DNA of 10,170 bases, from contig JACMJI010000342.1 in the NCBI GenBank assembly GCA_014380705.1, positions 1-10,170 of the forward strand, written 5' to 3'. The notes beneath the pieces were generated by a model, which was given only the letters and a program-made list of their open reading frames with translations, was not told the DNA's origin and did not search any database. Positions 1 through 7,532 of the stretch are shown piece after piece. This stretch comes from Gorillibacterium sp. Its GTDB lineage: Bacteria; Bacillota; Bacilli; Paenibacillales; NBRC-103111. How positions within the stretch are numbered: the stretch's first letter is position 1; the number at the start of each line of letters is the position of its first letter. A program made the position numbers and the translations under genes.

Positions 1-1499
1 GTCTTGGCATGGTTCGAGCCGATGCCGTAGATTAAGCTATAGGGAACGGCCGCGCCCTCGGGAATTGCTTCCTTCCAAGCCAAACAGCTGCCGAAGGAAT
101 CGGAAGTGACGCCGGCGTTCAAGCCTGCTATCCATTGTACGTTACCGACGGCGATCTGCCGGAAGGAGGAGTCATCGGTAAAGATCTCCAGCTTGAGGGC
201 AAGGCTGGCGGCCCATCCGTAAGAGACATTAATCCCATGCCAAGGTCCGGAGAAAACGAGCAAGCCTTCTTGTCCAAAAACACCAGTAGGCAGTAAATAA
301 AACGGATTTCTCTTGCACGCTGGCAGGAAGTAGCCATAAGCAAAGCGCTGAACGCATTCACGCCAGAGAGGCGCGTCCGGGTGATCATACCAACGAGACG
401 CCATGTCCAGAAAAGGTATGATATATTGGGGGAATGTACCCCCTGTGTCATGTCCTACATGGTGGTGAATGTTCGCTTTTTCCGTGAAGCCTCCATCGTC
501 AAAGGTATAGAAATGACCATAGCAGCCATCTTCCGCTTGATCCTCTGGCACCTGACGCTTCATGATACGCCTTGCTGTCTGAACCGCATGATCCTTATAC
601 CGTGAATCCGCCCCGCTAACCCAGAGCTCCACGCTCCCCCAAAGCATCATGAGCAGGTCCCGGGTCATCCAGTCCTGAGGTAGCTTGTAGTCCTCCGGCG
701 CTCCATGATTCAAGGCGGAAAATCCCACGGGGCCGTAAGGAGCTGCGGAGCCCTGCAAGTAGTCGAAGGAGAGCTTGGCTCTTTCCAGATATTCTTTGCT
801 TTTGTCCGGCGCATGCTCGATAAGCAGCCTGGAGGCGTAGGAGAAAGCGACGACGCACTGCATAACATCACCGGGGATGACGAACAGATGGTTCGGAATC
901 TCATGAACCACGGCTCCTCGGTCTATGCCAAGTGCTTGGGCCTGGTCCTGACATAGAGCCAGGTAATCGCAGCCGACGGTCAGTTGCTTGGCAAGCCGAT
1001 CGATTTCTTCGGAGGACAACCACTCGAAGCCCAGAGTGAGAATATCGCATAAACCGATGACAGCCGTTGCGTGGCTGTTGGCCTCCCGCCATTCTGAGCC
1101 ACAATCCTTCCAGCCATTGCCGTTGCGGGCCCGCTTGGAGCGTTCTTCCATTTGCTCCAGGGCAACGGGGATGAAGGCTTCCTTCCATAAGAGATGGTCT
1201 GAAATAGGGAAGGGGGCACTTGCAAAGAACACCTCATTGTTGGACCCTATCTCCAGTCGATATTTCGCTTCGCTAATACCAGGGTTTGAAAAGTCCGCCT
1301 CCCACCAGTAGTGCTGCCACAGGGTTCCCCAATAAGTAACCGGGCCCGTCATAACAACTTCTCCGGTCAGCGCATCTATAAGCTGATAGTTGACATCTGT
1401 GGGCAGTTCCTCCCGTCGTGGACTTCGGATGAGTGCCCGCATGGGGTCCTTACGGTCATAGCCGATCTGAGAAACCAATAAACCGGTCGCTGCATGCAT
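1..1499 (-). CDS. GH9-like glycoside hydrolase, cytoplasmic, C-terminus beyond window
   Basis: About 499 residues are visible; the 3' end lies outside the window. The protein opens directly with an Ig-like domain of the GH9 N-terminal type (LLVSQIGYDRKDPMRALI, residues 7-24; the Ig part runs to about 100, ending ASAPFPISDHLLW). A long alpha-helical region typical of six-hairpin (alpha/alpha)6 glycosidases follows: GWKDCGSEWREANSHA at about 129-144, DWMTRDLLMMLW near 275-286, GHDTGGTFPQY near 348-358 and GNVQWIAGLNAG near 451-462. In GH9 enzymes the first of these places normally carries DAGDY with the catalytic aspartates; here it is diverged. The proton-donor glutamate region would be beyond base 1. 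There is no signal peptide or lipobox, so the enzyme should be cytoplasmic and act on an imported oligosaccharide or glycoside. ATG lies 3 nt after the deoC stop, with AAGGACGGG upstream inside deoC, implying coupled translation. Family assignment is fairly sure; substrate is unknown. Confidence 0.8.
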   Translation of the reverse strand, partial: MHAATGLLVSQIGYDRKDPMRALIRSPRREELPTDVNYQLIDALTGEVVMTGPVTYWGTLWQHYWWEADFSNPGISEAKYRLEIGSNNEVFFASAPFPISDHLLWKEAFIPVALEQMEERSKRARNGNGWKDCGSEWREANSHATAVIGLCDILTLGFEWLSSEEIDRLAKQLTVGCDYLALCQDQAQALGIDRGAVVHEIPNHLFVIPGDVMQCVVAFSYASRLLIEHAPDKSKEYLERAKLSFDYLQGSAAPYGPVGFSALNHGAPEDYKLPQDWMTRDLLMMLWGSVELWVSGADSRYKDHAVQTARRIMKRQVPEDQAEDGCYGHFYTFDDGGFTEKANIHHHVGHDTGGTFPQYIIPFLDMASRWYDHPDAPLWRECVQRFAYGYFLPACKRNPFYLLPTGVFGQEGLLVFSGPWHGINVSYGWAASLALKLEIFTDDSSFRQIAVGNVQWIAGLNAGVTSDSFGSCLAWKEAIPEGAAVPYSLIYGIGSNHAK

Positions 1500-1502
1500 G
1501 AT

Positions 1503-2198
1503 TCAGTACCCGTCCTTATCCGCTGCTATAGATCCGGTGTCACCGCAAATTACGGGGGTCGAAGAATAATTCACCCCAAGCCGGGTACATCCCATAGCGA
1601 TGAATCGTTCGACTGCTTCCCGGTCGCGGATTCCTCCTGACGCCTTCACCTGTATAAAGCCTTGTGCTGCCTCCAACATAGCGGTAACGGCTTCCACTGT
1701 CGCGCCACCTCCGTTAAAGCCAGTGGAGGTTTTGACAAAGTCTGCACCACATTCCACACAAATCCGCGTGGTTCGGTCGATCTCTTCCAAAGTTAACATG
1801 GAAGTTTCGAAGATGACCTTCAGAATAACACCTCTATGCCGTTTAATCTCAGCAACCGCTTGAATATCTTGCTGAACCTCATCCCACATACCTGATTTGA
1901 TCCAACCGTAGTTGGCCACCATGTCGATCTCTTTTACACCAAGATCGATATACGTTTTAGCTTCTAAAGCTTTGAGAGTCGTCGGGTTTACACCGTGAGG
2001 GAAGGCAAGTACGGTACATACCTTCGTTTCCGAGCCTTTGCACAACCGGACAGCCACTTCAATATCGCTCGGGCGAACGCAAACCGTACGCACCCCGAAT
2101 TGAATACCCAACTTTATTGCAGCTTCTGCATCTTCACGTGATAATTCTGGCTTTAGCACAGCATGATCCAAATAATAATTTACGGGTTGTTGCACCAT
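1503..2198 (-). CDS. deoC: Deoxyribose-phosphate aldolase (DERA)
   Basis: Class I aldolase that cleaves 2-deoxyribose 5-phosphate to glyceraldehyde 3-phosphate and acetaldehyde; cytosolic TIM barrel. The 231 residues match the family's usual 220-260. Visible motifs in order: LDHAVLKPE (10-18), EIDMVANYGWIKSG (90-103, with the conserved Asp92), KVIFETSML (127-135), FVKTSTGF (154-161, Schiff-base Lys156) and VKASGGIR (184-191, with Lys185, equivalent to the second active-site lysine). All catalytic positions are intact, so it should be active. ATG is preceded by AGAGGAGC at normal spacing. It sits 33 nt downstream of the ribokinase-like gene and 3 nt upstream of the GH9-like gene, in one probable operon. 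That context fits a catabolic role, in which the kinase makes the phosphosugar and DeoC splits it. The substrate could be a deoxysugar other than deoxyribose; the neighbours are not nucleoside phosphorylases. Confidence 0.95.
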   Translation of the reverse strand: MVQQPVNYYLDHAVLKPELSREDAEAAIKLGIQFGVRTVCVRPSDIEVAVRLCKGSETKVCTVLAFPHGVNPTTLKALEAKTYIDLGVKEIDMVANYGWIKSGMWDEVQQDIQAVAEIKRHRGVILKVIFETSMLTLEEIDRTTRICVECGADFVKTSTGFNGGGATVEAVTAMLEAAQGFIQVKASGGIRDREAVERFIAMGCTRLGVNYSSTPVICGDTGSIAADKDGY

Positions 2199-2231
2199 AT
2201 CGATAGCTCCTCTTTTCGTTGATCATTCAAT

Positions 2232-3182
2232 TTAACTTAGATCCGTTACTCTAATTTGTTTATTTTGGGCCATGAGCCTTCGGACGCCTTCTAGATCTGG
2301 CATGGCTTCCTGTGCCCCCAAAGCTGTGGTTGACAGAGCTGCCACGGCGTTGGCAAAAGCTACGCACTGAGGCAAGTCGTCCTCCCCTTGGGCTAAGGCA
2401 TAGGCCAACCCCGCATTGAAGGAATCCCCCGCCGCCGTTGAATCTACTGTCTGCACAGAGTATCCCTCCACAAGAAGCATCCGGTTGCGGTCGATGATGA
2501 ACGCTCCACGGGAGCCGGCCTTGGCTATAACGGTACTCGCTCCTTTACCCAGCAGAACTTCGGCTGCCTTGCGGTAGTCCAACGTCTCTGAGATGAACAT
2601 ACCTGATAAGTTTTCCAACTCTGTGTGATTCGGTGTCACATAATCCATATAAGCAAAAAGCTCATCGGGTACAGAGCCCGCAGGAGCGGGATCGAATATC
2701 AGAATCTTGTTGTTCGCCTTCAAACGGGATGCAGCATAGAGCGTTGTTTCGACAGGAATCTCCAGCTGAAAAAGAAAAAGATCCTTGGCATAAAGCTTCT
2801 CCAAGCACTGCTCCATGTACTTTATGTCTACTGCCCCGTTAGCTCCCGGGTAGACGATAATACTGTTTTCTCCACTCCTGTCCACTGTGACAGCTCCAAT
2901 GCCGGGATACATCCCTGGTTCAATCGACACCATGGAGACATCTACACCACTCCGGCTCAGCACCTCCAGATAGTCCGGGCCGTAGAACCGATCCCCGATC
3001 TTTCCGATCATTGAAACATCTGCGCCTAGCCTTCCCAGAGCGTAGGCCTGGTTAGCCCCCTTGCCGCCCCCTAGAAGAATACGGAAATCTTGGGCAAACA
3101 CATTTTCCCCCGGCCGTGGGAATCGGTCCACGGTAAGAAATATATCCACATTTAAGCTACCGATCACTGCAATTTGCTTCAT
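2232..3182 (-). CDS. rbsK: Ribokinase-family (PfkB) sugar kinase
   Basis: ATP-dependent kinase of the PfkB superfamily, 316 residues, close to ribokinase length. The N-terminus has IGSLNVDIFLTVDRFPRPGE (7-26), the substrate-side start of ribokinases. GGGKGANQA (38-46) is PfkB signature 1. VDSTAAGDSFNAGLA (246-260) is signature 2, with catalytic base Asp253 and the anion hole; TAAGD is the ribokinase-type form. DPAPAG (164-169) and TPNHTELE (183-190) are also ribokinase-like. It is the first gene of the probable kinase-deoC-GH9 operon, with AAGGGG about 7 nt before the ATG. Beside deoC it may really be a deoxyribokinase (DeoK) or act on another pentose or deoxysugar; sequence alone does not separate these from RbsK. 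There are no rbsD or rbsABC transporter genes in the window, which argues against a standard ribose operon. Family very sure, symbol tentative. Confidence 0.85.
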   Translation of the reverse strand: MKQIAVIGSLNVDIFLTVDRFPRPGENVFAQDFRILLGGGKGANQAYALGRLGADVSMIGKIGDRFYGPDYLEVLSRSGVDVSMVSIEPGMYPGIGAVTVDRSGENSIIVYPGANGAVDIKYMEQCLEKLYAKDLFLFQLEIPVETTLYAASRLKANNKILIFDPAPAGSVPDELFAYMDYVTPNHTELENLSGMFISETLDYRKAAEVLLGKGASTVIAKAGSRGAFIIDRNRMLLVEGYSVQTVDSTAAGDSFNAGLAYALAQGEDDLPQCVAFANAVAALSTTALGAQEAMPDLEGVRRLMAQNKQIRVTDLS

Positions 3183-3240
3183 TTAGGCACCCCTTGCCTT
3201 CCATGCTACCCGAGAGTCGAAAGGAATGGCATAGCCGAAA

Positions 3241-3325
3241 CACCGTTAAATCTACCCGTTTTACAGGGTTTAAGGTGAGGATAAACGCCTGTAGGCGTCC
3301 TTTGGCACCGTGCGTTTACCGGTGC
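3241..3325. promoter_or_regulatory. Inverted-repeat cluster in leader of the kinase-deoC-GH9 operon
   Basis: The 150-bp stretch between the regulator's terminator and the kinase start holds several dyads. (1) 3241-3277 forms CACC/GGTG, TTAA/TTAA and ACCC/GGGT pairs around a central loop. (2) ACGCC-TGTA-GGCGT lies at 3285-3298. (3) TAAACGC (3282-3288) is repeated inverted as GCGTTTA (3312-3318). (4) GCACCG-N9-CGGTGC lies at 3305-3325. The elements overlap, so they cannot all fold at once. They could be operators for the adjacent AraC-type protein, leader RNA structure, or chance. Repeat (3) includes AAACG half-sites like CcpA cre cores, but no full cre is present. I could not place a convincing -35/-10 pair. 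Confidence 0.4.
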
Positions 3326-3330
3326 GGTAT

Positions 3331-3363
3331 AAAAAAACACCACCTTCACGAAAGCAGGCGGTG
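3331..3363 (-). terminator. Intrinsic terminator of the AraC-family gene
   Basis: Read on the minus strand, an 8-bp stem (CACCGCCT paired with AGGTGGTG, one G-U pair) closes a short loop and is followed by seven T residues (complement of 3331-3337). It begins only 5 nt after the TAA of the regulator. It should isolate the regulator's transcript from the kinase operon downstream on the same strand. Confidence 0.85.
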
Positions 3364-3368
3364 GATGT

Positions 3369-4196
3369 TTATGAATGGAGCTTTCGATATTGCAGGGGAG
3401 ACATTCCTGTATGGTTCTTGAACAGTCGGGTAAAATTCTGTGGCTCATCAAACCCCATATGGCGGGCGATTTCAGAGATCGGCAGGCTCCCGGACGAGAG
3501 GAGCAGCTGTTTGGCCCGTTCGATCTTGAGCCGCTTTTGCAGTTGAACCGGTGCAATTCCAAAGAGTGCCTTAAAACGGTTGCTGAGATGGGTGGGGTTG
3601 AAGTGCAAATCCCGTGCCGCCTCCTCCAGACGGATATCCTGTTCGGGATGCTGCAGGATCCGGTTGGCCAGCTCGATAAAAGGAAGGGATTTACTTCCGA
3701 ACCGACCCGCGTTCCCGTAGGCCATGGCATCCTCTAATAAATAATAGAGAAGCTCCAGGGATTTGGCTCTTCGCAGAAGTACCTTGGCCCAGCCCTCTGT
3801 ACTGGGGGAGCTTGCCATGAAGTAATCTTCGAATACTTTTTCAAATCGTTCCCGGTTGCGTAGCGGGTACACATAAGGAATGTCAAACAAGTCCAGAACA
3901 TCAATGGCGCCGGCGATCCGGAAGGAGAATATCCACCAAAGGAATACCGAGGTTTCAGAGGAGTCTTTGTATTGATCATGGATCACCCCCGGCGGCATAA
4001 ACATGACGGAACCCGGTTTGATCAGGTAGAGTTGATCACCAATCCGAAGGTTAGCCGTTCCTTCTTTGTTATAGGACATGCAATAGGTGGTCTCGAATAT
4101 ACGGTCGCGGTAGTTCATCTCTGTCCGGGAATGAACATCGAACATGACAATATCCAGACTTGCATGCTCCATTAACGGAGCGAGCGGGTCATTCAT
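3369..4196 (-). CDS. AraC-family transcriptional regulator (cupin + AraC HTH)
   Basis: DNA-binding regulator, 275 residues, usual length for the class. The N-terminal half (about 10-105) is a cupin-type ligand-binding domain, with IKPGSVMFMPPGVIHDQY as the typical beta-barrel turn. The C-terminal 100 residues hold the two AraC helix-turn-helix motifs: the first around RLEEAARDLHFNPTHLSNRF, the second ISEIARHMGFDEPQNFTRLF, followed by the family tail K-N-H-T-G-M-S-P-L-Q-Y-R-K. The GGGGAGG upstream of ATG at 4196 supports this start. It lies immediately upstream of the kinase-deoC-GH9 operon on the same strand, separated by an intrinsic terminator, so it is the obvious candidate regulator of that operon, probably as an activator sensing a sugar. 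No clear promoter of its own was found in 4197-4397; that 201-bp gap is AT-rich and holds nothing else I can support. Confidence 0.93.
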   Translation of the reverse strand: MNDPLAPLMEHASLDIVMFDVHSRTEMNYRDRIFETTYCMSYNKEGTANLRIGDQLYLIKPGSVMFMPPGVIHDQYKDSSETSVFLWWIFSFRIAGAIDVLDLFDIPYVYPLRNRERFEKVFEDYFMASSPSTEGWAKVLLRRAKSLELLYYLLEDAMAYGNAGRFGSKSLPFIELANRILQHPEQDIRLEEAARDLHFNPTHLSNRFKALFGIAPVQLQKRLKIERAKQLLLSSGSLPISEIARHMGFDEPQNFTRLFKNHTGMSPLQYRKLHS

Positions 4197-4397
4197 CGTT
4201 CCGGCCTCCCCTTTTGGTTTCTATCCCTTTTTAACTCCTCTCCAAATATCATTTCACCAACTGCCATTCTATAATCTTTCTATACCCCATTATTGACAAA
4301 CCTGATGTTTATAGTAAAGATAGCTTTAGTTGTTCAATTGGAGGACGGGGGTTGGCTTCCTGTTTTTGAGCATTTCATCTTAATTTATGAGAAAGAA

Positions 4398-5516
4398 CTA
4401 AGCCACAATGACTCTTCCGAATGCCTCTACAATATCCTCTCGGAAGGAGGTCCCAGCCAGCTTCCGGATCTCTTCGTAAGCCTCACGCTCGGACATCGCT
4501 TGTCGATAGGACCTCGGAGTGGTCATAGCCAAGAATACTTCTACTAAACCTAGCATTTGCGAGAGCTTGGGTATCTCATCCTCTTTAAGACGGCAGGGAT
4601 ACCCGGTACCATTAATCTTCTCATGGTGATAGAGGAATACGCTCTGCACCTCTTGAAGCCCTGGGACGCCACCGCATAGCTCCTTCGCCATGTAACAATG
4701 CTCCTGCACCACCTCAAACTCAAACTCCGACAACTTCCCTTCCTTTTCAAACATGTAGTCAGGAAGCTTTACCCGACTCACAAAATGCAGCAGCGACAAT
4801 AAATCAATCTCCCATTCGCAGGATTGTCCTTCGCCATACTCTGTCCATAATGCCTTCAACAGCATACTCATCTCACTTATTTCTTTCCGTGATGTTTGTG
4901 TTTTACGTTCCCCAACCGGGATGAAGCATTGCAGCATGTTTATAATCTGTTGCTTCTGCTGTTGTAGAGCACGTTCCTCATGCCCTTTTCTTTGTTGCTG
5001 ACGCGCAATGATAATACTGCCTCCGAGCAGTACACTACCAAAAGCAAGTAAAACCCGCAATGACGCAGTAAGAATAACAGCAACCGCTTCGCTGCCAAGA
5101 TCGGATGGACCAAATGCCGTATAGACAATAAAGTATAATAAGAAGAAGCTGGAACAATAACCATATTCCCTAAGACTTGTTAGCAGACTGCTCATTACCG
5201 GGAAGAAAATAAGAATGACCCACATCTGTCTGAACAGCAGCGGGTTATAGATGGAAATAGCAATCATTATTAGGTATAAGAACAATACCGCGAGAAGCTT
5301 ACTATATTTGTTGTTAGCCAGACTCTTCTGGAAATTGAAAAAGCCCCAAGCGATGATCGTGATGATCAACGAAGTCATTACAAATTCCTTGGATCCGTAG
5401 CTTCTACTAAGTACCGCATCCATAATTCCAATCAAGGTCGTCATTGAGGTCATGAAGCCAATCAATAGTAGCAGCATTTGATGAATCGGCATCCGCAGTA
5501 GCTTGTCAATCTTCAT
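4398..5516 (-). CDS. Membrane protein with degenerate HD-GYP domain
   Basis: 372 residues. About six transmembrane helices occupy residues 13-170 (roughly 13-33, 46-62, 73-90, 97-115, 121-136, 146-170). A charged Gln-rich linker of coiled-coil character follows (172-195), then an HD-GYP-like domain (about 235-372). HD-GYP proteins hydrolyse cyclic di-GMP with a two- or three-metal site. Here the signature LHDxGK has become LHFVSR (243-248), losing the HD aspartate and the GK lysine. The later VADxFD is VEVFLA (325-330), with one Asp changed to Glu and one lost. Retained are H273, YHHEKINGTGYP (296-307) and the RxYRxAMS segment. It is probably inactive or altered as a phosphodiesterase, and could bind the nucleotide or a partner instead. 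ATG has AGGGGGGAT upstream and overlaps the end of the receiver gene by 11 nt, so the two are coupled. No clear terminator follows the TAG. Confidence 0.85.
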   Translation of the reverse strand: MKIDKLLRMPIHQMLLLLIGFMTSMTTLIGIMDAVLSRSYGSKEFVMTSLIITIIAWGFFNFQKSLANNKYSKLLAVLFLYLIMIAISIYNPLLFRQMWVILIFFPVMSSLLTSLREYGYCSSFFLLYFIVYTAFGPSDLGSEAVAVILTASLRVLLAFGSVLLGGSIIIARQQQRKGHEERALQQQKQQIINMLQCFIPVGERKTQTSRKEISEMSMLLKALWTEYGEGQSCEWEIDLLSLLHFVSRVKLPDYMFEKEGKLSEFEFEVVQEHCYMAKELCGGVPGLQEVQSVFLYHHEKINGTGYPCRLKEDEIPKLSQMLGLVEVFLAMTTPRSYRQAMSEREAYEEIRKLAGTSFREDIVEAFGRVIVA

Positions 5517-5937
5517 GGAAATCCCCCCTACCGCCCATAAATTCAGTATTCTCTTTAGACTGGAAGAAGGTGGATCCGTTCATGACTTGGTATATGGCCA
5601 GTAGAATATGTTCGGGGTCCGTCCCCTTCATCAAATAACCATCAACTCCGGCTTTAACAGCTCGGTAGATGTCTTCGCAGTCGTCGAATGCCGTCAAAAT
5701 AATGATTTTACCCTTTGGATTGATACCCTTTAGCTGTTTTGCACCCTCAATAATCGAGACACCTGGCATTTTCAAATCCGTAAGCAGTAGATCCGGCAGT
5801 AGATCCTCGGATAGCACAATCGCTTCATTCGCGTTTGTTGCCTCCCCGACAATACAATATTCATTGCCACTTTCCAATAAGATATGGAGACCTAGCCTTG
5901 CATAGGGGTGATCGTCCGCAATAACTACCTTATACAT
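5506..5937 (-). CDS. Stand-alone NarL-type receiver protein (no output domain)
   Basis: 143 residues, a receiver domain only. Acidic pocket DDH (8-10), phospho-acceptor Asp54 in LLTDLKMPG, the switch Thr82 and Lys104 in YLMKGTDPEH are all present, so phosphorylation should work. The sequence is of the NarL/FixJ kind (IADDHPYARLGL, VGEATNANEA). Relatives normally continue through a linker into a LuxR-type HTH near residue 145; here the protein stops after a short acidic tail, and the DNA beyond it encodes the HD-GYP-like protein in another frame. No HTH remnant is seen, so this is not a simple frameshift. The gene overlaps the kinase by 8 nt at its start and the membrane HD-GYP-like gene by 11 nt at its end. 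AAAGGAGC precedes ATG. Likely role (inference): takes phosphate from the upstream kinase and signals by protein contact, perhaps to the HD-GYP-like protein. Confidence 0.9.
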   Translation of the reverse strand: MYKVVIADDHPYARLGLHILLESGNEYCIVGEATNANEAIVLSEDLLPDLLLTDLKMPGVSIIEGAKQLKGINPKGKIIILTAFDDCEDIYRAVKAGVDGYLMKGTDPEHILLAIYQVMNGSTFFQSKENTEFMGGRGDFHED

Positions 5938-7486
5938 AAGCCAAGCTCCTTTCTCGTGGAATCGTCGCTATAATAGTTGTCCCCATCGATGGATCAGACT
6001 GAATGGAGATTGAACCATTTAACGATTCGATTCGGCGGGTCATGCCGCTGATTCCAAACTTTCCATTAGGGGAAGCTTGATCATCGATCTTCATCCCTTC
6101 GCCGTCGTCCTTAATAAGAATCGTCCATTGAACGCTCGTTACTTCTAATCTCACAAGGAGGATAGATGCTTTGGCATGCTTCATTACATTATTAGCTGCC
6201 TCTTCAATGAAATGGTAGATCGTCTCTTCAATCTCGATCTTCTCCTGAGGAACCCAACCTATGTTCTCGAAGCCCAGCTTCACACCAGTATGCTCGGTAA
6301 TCCGATGGAGCATGTTTTCAATCGCAACTTGAAGATTTAACCTTCGCTTCTCCCCTTTGAGCTCAACAATAAATTTACGGATATCGCGGTGACTTTCTTT
6401 CACCTTCTTCTCCATTTCAGACAATAAGGGCATCGCCTCGTTTCTGGCGTCCCCCTTAAGCACACTCTTTAACTGAAATAACTGAACCGAGAGAAAGAAA
6501 AGCTCCTGTGCAATGCCGTCATGAATATTCTGGGCAATTGTTCCCCTCTCGATGGCAACCGCACGATCCTGCATTGTCTTTAATTGCTTATTTATGTCAA
6601 TGTGGACCTCGAATTTCATCAGGACAAGCTCGATATAAGCTTTTTGCAGAATGGAGAGTTCATCCTTATTCGCTTGAATCAACAGCCAACCATACTCGCT
6701 TCCTCTACGATCTTTCAAGGTGCGAATATATAGTGAAGTCTTGTCTCCGATGGGTGAAAGCAAATGGGTGTACGCCTTAGTGTGGTGAGGGGCGCTTTGT
6801 TTCAAACCATTGGTAAAATACGTGTGCATCCAGCTCTGATCTTGCTCGTGAGGACCCGGTGCGCAGAGACATAGCCAAACCTCGCGTTGCTTGAGAATCT
6901 TCTTGAGAAGCTCCTCTACATAGTGAATGGCGCTTTGATGACTAGACTCCACATGCAAACAGCTGGAAGAATAGATCATGACTATCGTGCGAATATGAGC
7001 GACCATGCTAATAGAGCTCAAATGTACTGCAGCTGCCGTACCATAGAAGAGGACAACGTAAACAACATACACCCAATGTGCCGCTAAGTACTTATCCACT
7101 GGAATACGCCCAAGTATGGAAAGAAGAGCGGGAATAGACAGGATATACAATAACGTTATCAGGTAGTATGTCTTCCATCTTGTATATTTTTTCAATATAA
7201 CCACACTTGATAGACTATAAAAGATAAACGGCCCAGAAAGCCCTCCAGTAGACCAAAGAATATAGATCTGAAAGAGTATATCTATACTAATAGCAACTAC
7301 TGTAAACCGGCCCAACGACTTGTTCAAAATTACCAGGCTATAAAATGCTTGAATGACGACTGCTGTCAGCACCAACATCGTGGCACCCATTCCACTCCCC
7401 TTTGAATAGACCAAAAGACCTATTAGCAATAAGATCCATCTGCAGCCAATTAATACATATAAACTCATGCGATTATGCAATATCAT
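5930..7486 (-). CDS. Membrane sensor histidine kinase (HisKA_3, NarX/LiaS/DesK-type)
   Basis: 518 residues. The N-terminus has about six hydrophobic helices (8-27, 33-55, 61-79, 84-98, 106-126, 134-155) with little extracellular sequence. A soluble segment of about 185-295, possibly GAF-like (ends YGWLLIQANKDEL), links to the kinase core. The HisKA_3 dimerisation helix carries phospho-acceptor His322 in IAQNIHDGIAQEL. The ATP domain has N-box EEAANNVMKHA (428-438), KDDGEGM (459-465) and GKFGISGM (475-482), ending in GTTIIATIP. All catalytic boxes are intact. This kinase class pairs with NarL-type receivers, matching both neighbours: the receiver-only gene overlapping its 3' end, and the divergent LuxR-type regulator. 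AGGAG lies 7 nt before ATG. The signal is unknown; an intramembrane-sensing type is plausible from the short loops (inference). Confidence 0.93.
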   Translation of the reverse strand: MILHNRMSLYVLIGCRWILLLIGLLVYSKGSGMGATMLVLTAVVIQAFYSLVILNKSLGRFTVVAISIDILFQIYILWSTGGLSGPFIFYSLSSVVILKKYTRWKTYYLITLLYILSIPALLSILGRIPVDKYLAAHWVYVVYVVLFYGTAAAVHLSSISMVAHIRTIVMIYSSSCLHVESSHQSAIHYVEELLKKILKQREVWLCLCAPGPHEQDQSWMHTYFTNGLKQSAPHHTKAYTHLLSPIGDKTSLYIRTLKDRRGSEYGWLLIQANKDELSILQKAYIELVLMKFEVHIDINKQLKTMQDRAVAIERGTIAQNIHDGIAQELFFLSVQLFQLKSVLKGDARNEAMPLLSEMEKKVKESHRDIRKFIVELKGEKRRLNLQVAIENMLHRITEHTGVKLGFENIGWVPQEKIEIEETIYHFIEEAANNVMKHAKASILLVRLEVTSVQWTILIKDDGEGMKIDDQASPNGKFGISGMTRRIESLNGSISIQSDPSMGTTIIATIPRERSLAYV

Positions 7487-7532
7487 TAATGTGCTCCTAG
7501 ATCTTACAAATTTTTAGTAGTCAAATAGTCTT

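Noticed and set aside
3300..3325. CcpA cre site before the kinase operon.
   Set aside because: Only half-sites with AAACG are present; the second half of the consensus is not matched.
3194..3421. Plus-strand open frame across the kinase leader and the regulator's end.
   Set aside because: It overlaps the terminator and the regulator's coding region, and no function or ribosome binding site supports it.
4245..4300. Minus-strand TTGTCA with two TATAGA boxes as the AraC-family gene promoter.
   Set aside because: Spacings (9 or 20 nt) do not fit a standard promoter, so I did not call it.
4293..4321. Plus-strand TTGACA followed by TAAAGAT at 16 nt, as a promoter for an antisense RNA over the HD-GYP-like gene end.
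   Set aside because: The -10 match is only 3 of 6 and no sensible plus-strand gene follows; the open frame beginning at 4293 overlaps the real gene and has no ribosome binding site.
5506..5560. Frameshift that cut a LuxR HTH from the lone receiver.
   Set aside because: The downstream DNA encodes the start of the HD-GYP-like protein with its own ribosome binding site, and no HTH sequence is seen in the other frames.
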